In this document: positions 1 to 6,719 of the stretch, one piece after another
Position numbering within the stretch: position 1 is the first letter of the stretch
Layout: the number at the start of each line of letters is the position of its first letter
Origin: JBPBPI01 sp050954885
GTDB lineage: Bacteria; Pseudomonadota; Alphaproteobacteria; Caedimonadales; Caedimonadaceae
Assembly: GCA_050954885.1 (NCBI GenBank)
Contig: JBPBPI010000047.1
Span: 1 to 22,806, forward strand
Direction of reading: 5' to 3'
Length of the DNA: 22,806 nt
The notes under the pieces: generated by a model
The model's input: the letters and a program-made list of their open reading frames with translations, nothing else
Database searches by the model: none
Told to the model about the DNA's origin: nothing
Made by a program: the position numbers and the translations under genes

Positions 1-1
1 A

Positions 2-359
2 AGACTCAGAAAGGACAGAGCCACCCCTTTAAACTTCTTACACAACCTAGATCATAATCTTGCCATTATGTAAAAACATAAACTCATTCAGCTATATGAC
101 AACGGCCAACGATGCTTCGCTTAATTTAAGTGAGACTTTGGGTAAGATTCACACCGATCAGGCTCAAATAGAGACTGAGGTTAAGGAGTTGAAAAACACC
201 AATACATTCATCAATGAAACACTGTCAAAAATTATGGATGTCGATCCTTTAAGAGCACATGTTGAATCGGTCAAAATTGAAACAGAAATGACGATTGCGC
301 GTCAAGGATTGAAACAAATGATGAAAGCAACGTTAGATTTACTTGATCTTTTACGATAA
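2..359 (+). pseudogene. C-terminal remnant of a FlgL/flagellin-like protein, cut by the window edge and apparently frameshifted
   Basis: The open frame from about position 60 to the TAA at 357-359 encodes a helical protein of up to 99 residues. It ends in a pattern typical of the C-terminal D0 helix of FlgL and flagellins: a D-x-D motif (DVDPLRAHVESVKIETEM), then an amphipathic helix finishing DLLDLLR. The in-frame ATG at 96 has no Shine-Dalgarno sequence, so this is probably not an independent small gene. Immediately upstream another frame (from position 2, closed by TAA at 71-73) reads TPLNFLHNLDHNLAIM, which resembles the preceding helix of the same fold. One base removed near 64-70 would join the two. 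The location directly before fliW supports a flagellar identity. The family call rests on pattern only, and a genuine small helical protein remains possible. Confidence 0.4.
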
Positions 360-383
360 AAATTTAAGATAGAGAGAATAATA

Positions 384-890
384 ATGAGATATAATTTTAC
401 CACAGGGACTCAAGAGATTATCAATCCAAATCTTTACACATTAAATAATCTTAATTTTGAGCATGGCCTACCGGGCTATGAACATATTACTCAATTCAAG
501 TTAAATTCTTTGGAAGATCAAGGATTTTTTCCATTACACTTGTTGTCGGATTCTCATCCTTGTGTGGGGAAAGCGCCTGTGGCTTTTATTGTCGTGGGGG
601 AAGAAAGCTCAGGTCTTGAACCTTTGTCAGTCGGACAGCGCGAGATAATTTCGACAGCTCTTAAAATAAAATCATTTTTTGAGGTTTATTATTTAATTAC
701 CCTTGAAAAAACTAGTAAGATGTTGACTTTAATGGCCAATGTGCGGGCACCTCTTATCATTGATCCCGTGACACACAAAGGATGTCAATATATTTTTAAT
801 GACACAACAGAAGAAGTCTCTTGTCTATTGCAAGATCTATCGATTATGATTCATCAGAATCGATTGAGACAACGCGCAGCAAAAGCTTAA
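384..890 (+). CDS. fliW: FliW flagellar assembly factor
   Basis: This 168-residue protein has the FliW layout: an N-terminal segment with the signature FEHGLPGYEHITQFKL, a central block (APVAFIVVG) and the C-terminal NVRAPLIIDPVTHKGCQYI motif close to the family consensus for nucleus residues around an N-RAP-I-I-P stretch. FliW binds flagellin in the cytoplasm and, in species where it has been studied, also antagonises the translational repressor CsrA, which couples flagellin synthesis to filament export. The ATG has an AGAGAG sequence seven bases upstream. Length is slightly above the usual 140-155 residues because of an extended N-terminus. It follows the FlgL-like remnant by 24 bases, and no csrA follows it here. 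Family assignment is fairly secure; function in this organism is inferred. Confidence 0.8.
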   Translation: MRYNFTTGTQEIINPNLYTLNNLNFEHGLPGYEHITQFKLNSLEDQGFFPLHLLSDSHPCVGKAPVAFIVVGEESSGLEPLSVGQREIISTALKIKSFFEVYYLITLEKTSKMLTLMANVRAPLIIDPVTHKGCQYIFNDTTEEVSCLLQDLSIMIHQNRLRQRAAKA

Positions 891-900
891 AAGACGCATG

Positions 901-943
901 TCTGATCAACATAATTAAAAGAATCAATTCATAATTGATCAGA
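901..943 (+). repeat. Perfect 9-bp inverted repeat between fliW and the L,D-transpeptidase gene
   Basis: TCTGATCAA at 901-909 is the exact reverse complement of TTGATCAGA at 935-943, with 25 bases between that include a second short AATT/AATT pair. It lies 10 bases after the fliW stop and 16 bases before the next start codon. There is no run of T after the right arm, so it does not look like a standard intrinsic terminator. It could be an mRNA leader hairpin or a protein-binding site. Confidence 0.45.
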
Positions 944-959
944 TAACAAGGGCATGTTT

Positions 960-2633
960 ATGAATTTAAGACAAAACGTACTTAAAATTTTATCAGGTTT
1001 TGCTCTTGCTTTCACCTTAACGACACAAAGTTTTTGTTGGGCTGAAAAAATTTCTCAACATTCCTATGCGCCTCATACGTTGAAACAATCTTCAATTTCG
1101 CCAGAAAATATGCCTTCAAAAAAAGAGCATAGTCCTTTATCTGATGCACAAAAAAAAGATCAATTCTATCAAAGTCGATCGCAAGCACCCATCTGGCTTG
1201 ATTCAAATGGTCTGACGGACGCTGGGCAAAATGCCTTGTTAACGCTTCAAAATGCAGGTTATGAAGGTTTGAGTTCTTCGCTTTATCAACCGATCATTAA
1301 AATGATGTCTGACCTTGATGTTAAAGGTATGTCTGCCCAAGAGTTGATGACATGGGACATAAAAATCACGCAATCGATCACCACATATCTTGAGGACTTG
1401 GAAGGCGAGCGTTTGTCGCCTGAAAAAGTTAATAAAGACTTACATTTAAAGGTAAAAGATGTTGATCCTTATGTAATTTTAACCCAAGGTTTAGACCAAG
1501 ATCCATCGGGAAAATGGCTGACCACCTATACTCTCGTTGGCAAAGAATACCAAGACCTTAAAAAATTACTGGCTGAATACCGTCACATTGAACAACAAGG
1601 GGGATGGCCAACTTTAGAAATGCCGTCTTCAACCAAATTAGAGCTTGGAAAGCATCATCCTTCAATTATGGCTCTTAAAAAACAATTGTTTATTCAAGGA
1701 GACTTAAAAGAAGAAGATACGGGAGACGACACTTTTACAAAAAACCTGATGTCAGCTCTTCAACAATTTCAACGCCGTCACGGTCTTGAAGACGACGGGA
1801 AATTGGGGCCTGAGACACAACAAGCTTTAAATGTTTCTGTTGAGGCACGTATCCAACAAATCATTGTGTCTATGGAGCGGTGGCGTTGGGCGCCTAACAA
1901 AGGACCAGGTGAACGGTCAGTGGTGGTCAATATTGCCGGATTCTATTTGCAAGCCTTTGAAGGTAATCAAAAAGTCTTTGACATGCCCGTGATCATTGGT
2001 CGAAGTTTTCGTAAAACGCCGGTATTTGTCTCTCAAATCGATTTTGTGCGGTTCAATCCCTCTTGGCATGTGCCCCAAAGTATTGCGGTGAAAGATAAAT
2101 TACCACTTTTACGCTCGAAACCGTCATATTTTAAGACCAAAGGATATACCATTTACGATTCAAGTGGCTCACCCGTTGATCCCGAAGATGTGGATTGGGC
2201 AGGAGTTGAGGCCGCCAACTTTAATTATAAAATTGTTCAAAAGCCAGGAGACGCCAATGCTTTGGGCAAACTTTTTTTTCATATTAATACCCCTTTTGAT
2301 GTCTTTTTACACGGCACGCCTGACGTTGAGTTGTTTAAAAAGGCCAAAAGATCTTTTAGCTCGGGATGTATTCGTCTGCAAGATCCCACAAAAGTTGCTG
2401 AATTTATCTTAAAGGATGATCCAAAATGGAGCAAAGAAGCGATTCTCGCGCGCCTTGACCAAACAGGAACCCAAGATGTTATCTCCCATCCTTTGGTCGA
2501 TGTTTATGTCACCTATCAAACCGTGTGGGTTGATGATGAGAATTTGGCTCATTTTATGGATGATCTTTATGGTCAAGATAAAACAATTGAAACGGCTTTA
2601 AAAATTCAAGAAGCATCAAAAGTTATATTTTAA
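960..2633 (+). CDS. ldtD: L,D-transpeptidase of the YcbB/LdtD type
   Basis: The enzyme forms 3-3 (meso-DAP to meso-DAP) crosslinks in peptidoglycan in the periplasm. Reading from ATG 960 gives 557 residues: a Sec signal peptide (hydrophobic LSGFALAFTLTTQSFCWA), an N-terminal scaffold region, a peptidoglycan-binding domain at about residues 233-290 (ending DDGKLGPETQQALN), and a YkuD catalytic domain at about 320-490. The catalytic motif is visible as HGTP near residue 451 and SSGCIRL with the nucleophile Cys at about 470. The order and length match E. coli LdtD (YcbB). ATG 960 is preferred to ATG 954 because AAGGG at 948-952 is seven bases upstream of 960 and overlaps too closely with 954. 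It is complete and has no sign of decay. A MepK-type endopeptidase at 14396-14959 would act on its product. Confidence 0.92.
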   Translation: MNLRQNVLKILSGFALAFTLTTQSFCWAEKISQHSYAPHTLKQSSISPENMPSKKEHSPLSDAQKKDQFYQSRSQAPIWLDSNGLTDAGQNALLTLQNAGYEGLSSSLYQPIIKMMSDLDVKGMSAQELMTWDIKITQSITTYLEDLEGERLSPEKVNKDLHLKVKDVDPYVILTQGLDQDPSGKWLTTYTLVGKEYQDLKKLLAEYRHIEQQGGWPTLEMPSSTKLELGKHHPSIMALKKQLFIQGDLKEEDTGDDTFTKNLMSALQQFQRRHGLEDDGKLGPETQQALNVSVEARIQQIIVSMERWRWAPNKGPGERSVVVNIAGFYLQAFEGNQKVFDMPVIIGRSFRKTPVFVSQIDFVRFNPSWHVPQSIAVKDKLPLLRSKPSYFKTKGYTIYDSSGSPVDPEDVDWAGVEAANFNYKIVQKPGDANALGKLFFHINTPFDVFLHGTPDVELFKKAKRSFSSGCIRLQDPTKVAEFILKDDPKWSKEAILARLDQTGTQDVISHPLVDVYVTYQTVWVDDENLAHFMDDLYGQDKTIETALKIQEASKVIF

Positions 2634-2705
2634 TTTAAGAGAGATATATTAATTCATTTTAAATAATGGTATAAAGATTATAGAATTCAAAAATAAAAAT
2701 TAAAT

Positions 2706-2749
2706 TCTTATCTCTCTCTTTACATGTCTTTTTTTGTCAAGAGATAAGA
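2706..2749. repeat. Perfect 10-bp inverted repeat upstream of the XRE-receiver gene, possible operator
   Basis: TCTTATCTCT at 2706-2715 is the exact reverse complement of AGAGATAAGA at 2740-2749, with 24 bases between that include a T7 run. It ends 23 bases before the ATG of the downstream HTH regulator. A related AAGAGAGATA element lies at 2637-2646. Inverted repeats in this position are often autoregulatory sites of XRE-type proteins, but a leader RNA hairpin is equally compatible. Confidence 0.45.
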
Positions 2750-2772
2750 TTGGCTTAAGGTTTAAATACATT

Positions 2773-3501
2773 ATGAAAGTTTCTGCAATCGCCGAGCAAG
2801 TTTTCGATCCTATAGACGTATTTTTAGGACAGAAATTAAGGAACTTTAGATCTCGTGTTGGATGGACATTGATGGATTTGGCTGATCGCATTGGCGTGTC
2901 TCATCAGCAAATTCACAAGTATGAACAAGGTCAATCAAAAATCTCGGCCAGTATGCTTTATAAAATGGCCACCATCTTTTCAACAACCCCAAATTCATTT
3001 TTTGAAGGATTTGTGCCTGAAAAATATCAAACCACCGCTTTGATACAAAATGACACAATTTCCCTTAAAGTGCGTGAGAAAATAAATCTTTTGTTGGTTG
3101 AAGACAGTGCGTCTGATGAATTTTTAGTACGTAAAGTTTTGGAGACATCTCCTTATAAATTTGAAATATTTTGTCTTCACAATGGCGAAGATGCCATTAA
3201 TTGTTTAAAAGGACGTGGCAATTTAGCTCCCTTTAATCGGCCTGATATCGTATTGCTCGATTTAAATTTGCCAAAATTAAATGGTATTTCAATTCTGCGT
3301 TCCATTAAACAAGATCGAGATATTCAAGACATTCCTGTTTTAATTTTAACCAATAGTTTAAGTAAGCAAGACATGATGAGTGCTTATAAAAATTTTGCCA
3401 GCGGATATATCAGTAAATCTTTTGATTTCAATATCTTCAGAAAAAATTTACAAACAGCAATTTCTTACTGGATCGATGCTGTTGTCCTGCCTGAGTCTTG
3501 A
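2773..3501 (+). CDS. XRE-type HTH domain fused to an Rcp1-like receiver domain
   Basis: From ATG 2773 the protein has 242 residues. Residues about 18-80 form an XRE/Cro-type helix-turn-helix (LMDLADRIGVSHQQIHKYEQ). Residues about 104-235 form a CheY-like receiver with the acidic pair ED at 110-111, the predicted phospho-acceptor Asp 163 (IVLLDLNLP), Thr 193 and Lys 215, so the phosphorylation site looks intact. The insert before the Asp and the C-terminal helix ending YWI resemble the Rcp1 group of stand-alone receivers. A frame extension to TTG 2734 exists, but ATG 2773 has AAGG at 2757-2760 and fits the domain start better. The DNA-binding domain at the N-terminus and receiver at the C-terminus is the reverse of classic response regulators. 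No histidine kinase is nearby, so the partner is unknown. A phosphorylation-controlled repressor is the likely role. Confidence 0.8.
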   Translation: MKVSAIAEQVFDPIDVFLGQKLRNFRSRVGWTLMDLADRIGVSHQQIHKYEQGQSKISASMLYKMATIFSTTPNSFFEGFVPEKYQTTALIQNDTISLKVREKINLLLVEDSASDEFLVRKVLETSPYKFEIFCLHNGEDAINCLKGRGNLAPFNRPDIVLLDLNLPKLNGISILRSIKQDRDIQDIPVLILTNSLSKQDMMSAYKNFASGYISKSFDFNIFRKNLQTAISYWIDAVVLPES

Positions 3502-3671
3502 TCAAAACTTAAATCATTAAAATTGATTAAAAACGATTCAAAATTCAACTCGATAAATTTTCTCATCCTAATATTCTTAAACTCAATAAAAGATATTTTT
3601 TTATGTAAAGTCATTTAGATATTATCTTATAAAGATTGTTTAAATGTTTTGAAATTATTGAGAGAATTTAA

Positions 3672-4232
3672 ATGTTAAATCAAATTCAAATAAAAAGATC
3701 TAAGTCAGGTACGATAAATCAAGAAGATAAAAATTCGATTTCTTATAAAATAAAAAAACAAATAAATGATGTTGTTAAAGAATCTGAATCTTACTTGCAA
3801 CAACACATGCCTAAAAAATCTAAAAATCATAAAAAAGGATTTGGTTCTATGACGCCTGCTAAAATTGCTGAAATTGCCAAAAAAGGTGGCAAAGCTCGGG
3901 CGAAACAATTGGGACACGCAGGATTTGTTGAATTGGGCCGTAAAGGGGGTATTGCACGGGCAAAACAACTGGGACACGCAGGATTTGTTGAATTGGGCCG
4001 CAAGGGTGGGGCCGCTCGCGCAACTTCTTATTTAAATAAATCTATTGATCCTCAAAATAATCTTTCAAATCAACATCCCATTATGTTTAAAGAAATGACT
4101 CGATCATATCAAATAAATAAAAATATTGATCCTGGTATAAACAAGCAAGAAAATTTAACAAAATACACCGTCAATGCTGAAAAAATCAGACAAAAACAGT
4201 TTGAAATAGAGTTAAAAAAACACGTTGCTTAA
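3672..4232 (+). CDS. KGG-motif (stress-induced repeat) protein
   Basis: This 186-residue, Lys-rich, soluble protein has a central block of KGG motifs (AKKGGKARAKQLG, LGRKGGIARAKQLG, LGRKGGAARA). These match the small KGG repeat family found in general-stress proteins such as E. coli YciG and fungal conidiation protein con-10. The flanking N-terminal (about 60 residues) and C-terminal (about 65 residues) regions are polar and not recognised. Known members are short, so this one is unusually long. GAGAG at about 3660-3664 sits at a suitable distance from ATG 3672. The biochemical role of the family is unclear. It lies alone between the XRE-receiver gene and the convergent uppP. Confidence 0.7.
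   Translation: MLNQIQIKRSKSGTINQEDKNSISYKIKKQINDVVKESESYLQQHMPKKSKNHKKGFGSMTPAKIAEIAKKGGKARAKQLGHAGFVELGRKGGIARAKQLGHAGFVELGRKGGAARATSYLNKSIDPQNNLSNQHPIMFKEMTRSYQINKNIDPGINKQENLTKYTVNAEKIRQKQFEIELKKHVA
3885..4004 (+). repeat. Two tandem 60-bp units encoding the KGG repeat
   Basis: Units 3885-3944 and 3945-4004 each encode 20 residues of the form GG-x-ARAKQLGHAGFVELGRK. About 31 consecutive bases starting at tgggacacgcagg are identical between them (3910 and 3970 onward), and differences elsewhere are mostly at third positions. A partial third unit begins at 4005. The near identity at DNA level points to recent duplication or conversion. Confidence 0.85.
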
Positions 4233-4269
4233 AATAACTTATAGACCATTTAATACATAAAATTATTTT

Positions 4270-5085
4270 TCAAAATTGTCCTTTGCCGGATATCCAGAGG
4301 CCTATAAGAAGAAGTCCCAAGATAACACGATAGGCAACAAATGGTGTAAAACGGGATTTTATCAACCAATTCATCATAAAATTAATCGTGAGAAGTCCAA
4401 CTGTAAAAGATAACGCAATACCTATCAAAATATCGCTTAAAATAAAACTTTCTTCATGATGAATTGCCTTTGCAATTGTCAATGTTGCCGCCCCTAAAAT
4501 CGCAGGTACCGACAACAAAAAAGAAAATTTAGCCGCGTCCCATCTTGAAAAATTTAAATATCGTGACATTGTGATTGAAACACCGGATCTGCTGGTACCA
4601 GGTATTAAGGCCAAAGCTTGTGCGAGACCAATAAAAATAGCATCCTTTAATGTCATGGTTGTAAGCGTGCGATGAGATGCGCACCTTTGATCAACATAGT
4701 ATAGTAACACGCCATAAAAGATTGATGTGGCGCCAATAAGTCCAAAATGATATAGATTCTTAATTCCCCAATGACTGATCAACAATCCTAATAAAATAGA
4801 AGGCACGGTTCCGATGATTAAAAACCAGGTCATTTGACTTGAAAGATTTGTCCGTGTGCCGGTTAAAAACAGCGGTAAGTTCTTGAGAAGTGCCAAAATA
4901 TCTTGCCTGAAATAATAGATCACAGCACCCAAGGTTCCCATATGAAGCGAGACATCAAAGATCAAACTTTGAGGGGGCCATTTTAAAAAAGCTGGAATAA
5001 GAACCAAATGGGCTGAAGAGCTGACAGGTAAAAATTCGGTGATTCCTTGAATTGCGGCAAGGACAATGATTTGAATGAGTGGCAA
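4270..5085 (-). CDS. uppP: Undecaprenyl-diphosphatase UppP (BacA)
   Basis: UppP dephosphorylates undecaprenyl diphosphate to undecaprenyl phosphate at the membrane, recycling the lipid carrier for peptidoglycan and other envelope glycans. The 271-residue protein has the two family signatures: GITEFLPVSSSAHL at residues 14-27 and PGTSRSGVSIT at about 162-172 with Arg 166. Hydrophobic segments account for most of the rest, and the length is typical. The start is a TTG at 5085-5083: an upstream in-frame stop at 5101-5103 leaves no ATG, and AGAGAA lies at the right distance. It is divergent from fzlA with 71 bases between them, and the uppP-GST neighbourhood is a recurrent alphaproteobacterial arrangement. 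Confidence 0.95.
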   Translation of the reverse strand: MPLIQIIVLAAIQGITEFLPVSSSAHLVLIPAFLKWPPQSLIFDVSLHMGTLGAVIYYFRQDILALLKNLPLFLTGTRTNLSSQMTWFLIIGTVPSILLGLLISHWGIKNLYHFGLIGATSIFYGVLLYYVDQRCASHRTLTTMTLKDAIFIGLAQALALIPGTSRSGVSITMSRYLNFSRWDAAKFSFLLSVPAILGAATLTIAKAIHHEESFILSDILIGIALSFTVGLLTINFMMNWLIKSRFTPFVAYRVILGLLLIGLWISGKGQF

Positions 5086-5156
5086 AATGAATTCTCTATG
5101 TTAAAGTTAGGTTTGTCACACTTTACTCAACAAATAAGAAAGACGTCAAAGGTTTT

Positions 5157-5825
5157 ATGCGTACTTTATTTCATGTTCCCCTATGTGCCTTCAGTCGAAA
5201 GGTTCGATTGGCCTTGGGAGAGAAAAAACTTGATGTAAATTTAGAATTTGAGCAGGTTTGGCGTCGTCGTGAAGAATTCTACGATATTAATCCGGCAGGA
5301 CAAGTGCCTGTACTTCGGGATCTTAACGATAAAATTATTATCGACAGCTCAGCCATTGTTGAATATTTAGAAGATGCCTATCCAGATCCTTCACTTTTGG
5401 GCCGCGATATTTATGAGCGTGCTGAAGTTCGCCGTTTGGTAGCTTGGTTTGACGATAAGTTTAATCGGGAAGTGACTAAAACATTGGTATATGAAAGAAC
5501 ACTTAAGCGATTTTTTACATCCGGCGGCCCTGATTCAAATGCCTTACGTGCGGGAAAAGCGGCTTTGGAATGGCATTTGGATTATGTTTGTTGGTTGGCA
5601 GATCGCAGAAATTGGTTGGGCGGTGATGATTTTACGCTGGCTGATATTGCCGCAGCTGCTCACTTATCGACGGTTGATTTTATTGGTCATGTGCCTTGGG
5701 ATAAATTTCCGGAAGCCAAAAGTTGGTATGTGCGGGTTAAATCAAGACCCAGCTTTCGCCCCTTGTTATCAGATCAAATGTCAGGCGTTTTAATTGCCGA
5801 TCACTATGCAGATTTAGATTTTTAG
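5157..5825 (+). CDS. fzlA: FzlA-like glutathione S-transferase family protein
   Basis: This 222-residue protein has a thioredoxin-like N-terminal domain (RTLFHVPLCAFSRKVRLAL, NPAGQVPVL, DSSAIVEYLE) and a helical GST C-terminal domain. The stretch RAEVRRLVAWFDDKFNREVT followed by a YERTLKR segment is the pattern I associate with FzlA, the GST-fold protein that binds FtsZ filaments and promotes constriction in Caulobacter and Agrobacterium. FzlA is thought to act through protein contacts rather than glutathione conjugation. ATG 5157 has AAAGG close upstream. It overlaps the convergent acetyltransferase gene by four bases at its 3' end. If the FzlA call is wrong, a generic GST is the fallback. 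Confidence 0.82.
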   Translation: MRTLFHVPLCAFSRKVRLALGEKKLDVNLEFEQVWRRREEFYDINPAGQVPVLRDLNDKIIIDSSAIVEYLEDAYPDPSLLGRDIYERAEVRRLVAWFDDKFNREVTKTLVYERTLKRFFTSGGPDSNALRAGKAALEWHLDYVCWLADRRNWLGGDDFTLADIAAAAHLSTVDFIGHVPWDKFPEAKSWYVRVKSRPSFRPLLSDQMSGVLIADHYADLDF

Positions 5826-6379
5826 GAATCTTTCACCATTAAGTAATTTTGATGGCCGGAAAAAGTGCCCTCAGAAACTTGGAACTTTCCAACCTGTTTG
5901 AAGTCTGCTTTACGATAGACATGAATGGCGCGCAGATTTTGATCATCAGGGCTGATGTAAACTTTTGTCAGTGTCGAGTCTATATTTTCTTTATAAAAGG
6001 TTATAAAGGCGTTGAGCGTTGGCACAGCGTAGCCTTGACCTAAATAAGCTTTGTAGCCGATGAAAAAGTCAACACTCATAGTTTTGCTGAAAGGAGAAAG
6101 ATGTTCAGTCCACAAATCAGGTAAATGATTATCACAAATCACCTTTGGTGTGACATCGGCGGTCATGAACAAACAATAAGGATGATGATCTTTATATCCA
6201 ATCCAATAATGATAGATACCATCTAAATAAAGGGAAGGCGTCGGTCGATTGTTCGTAAAATCCAAGATGTCTTGGACATGTTCAGGACTATTGTCCCAAA
6301 ATTCTCTAACATGAGGTTCATTTAACCAATTTAAAATAATTGTTTTGTGATTAGGGGTTATTTTTTCAAAATGAATCAT
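5822..6379 (-). CDS. GNAT-family N-acetyltransferase (AAC(6')/Acetyltransf_8-like)
   Basis: The protein, 185 residues from ATG 6379, shows the GNAT core. There is an N-terminal LNEPHVREFW motif, an acetyl-CoA-binding segment SVDFFIGYKAYLGQGYA, and a C-terminal PDDQNLRAIHVYRKADFKQVG that matches the family pattern of N-x-RAI-x-x-Y-x-K-x-GF. This arrangement is closest to aminoglycoside 6'-N-acetyltransferase-like and siderophore-type GNATs; the substrate cannot be told from sequence. An alternative start at 6418 would overlap the upstream MazE-like gene. ATG 6379 fits the family start (IHFEKIT) and leaves an 11-base gap. The position directly behind an antitoxin-like gene, where a toxin is expected, is notable. 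Confidence 0.75.
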   Translation of the reverse strand: MIHFEKITPNHKTIILNWLNEPHVREFWDNSPEHVQDILDFTNNRPTPSLYLDGIYHYWIGYKDHHPYCLFMTADVTPKVICDNHLPDLWTEHLSPFSKTMSVDFFIGYKAYLGQGYAVPTLNAFITFYKENIDSTLTKVYISPDDQNLRAIHVYRKADFKQVGKFQVSEGTFSGHQNYLMVKDS

Positions 6380-6390
6380 TGTTGTATTTT

Positions 6391-6660
6391 TTACCACTGC
6401 CATTCTTCTTGGTCCCATGAGCTTGCTGTTGTATCTAAATCTAATAATTGATAATCATCTCGCTCCGCCATAAGACGAAATTGTTTTCCCCACCCTGTTC
6501 TTTCATGTTTAGAGGGTATGATAACAAGTTTATGATCTTCTACGATTAAATTAATGGTGTTTGTAATTTGACATTGTTCAAGAAGACTTTTAGGAATTCT
6601 TAAGCCTTTAGAATTACCAATTTTAATAATATCTATCAACACATCTTTAACTTTTATCAA
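6391..6660 (-). CDS. MazE-like AbrB/SpoVT-fold antitoxin
   Basis: This short protein carries the swapped-hairpin AbrB/MazE DNA-binding domain (IIKIGNSKGLRIPKSLLEQC ... INLIVEDHKLVII). It continues with the MazE-type tail that normally wraps a MazF toxin: ERTGWGKQF, an LLDLD segment and the terminal EEWQW. No ATG opens the frame. Candidate starts are TTG 6660 or, fitting the family better, GTG 6642 (about 83 residues). In-frame upstream there is an ATG at 6672-6670 followed at once by TAA, which may be a nonsense-mutated original start. MazF is absent: the gene behind it encodes a GNAT enzyme. It is either an orphan antitoxin or part of an unusual pair. Confidence 0.75.
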   Translation of the reverse strand: MIKVKDVLIDIIKIGNSKGLRIPKSLLEQCQITNTINLIVEDHKLVIIPSKHERTGWGKQFRLMAERDDYQLLDLDTTASSWDQEEWQW

Positions 6661-6719
6661 TTGTAGTTACATTGTACTTACTTTATTAAGCTTTTTTGCC
6701 TTTTAAAAAATAAATATCC

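Noticed and set aside
2164..2601. Overlapping ORFs inside the L,D-transpeptidase gene.
   Set aside because: They lie in a shifted frame of an intact, motif-complete gene and show no recognisable protein features.
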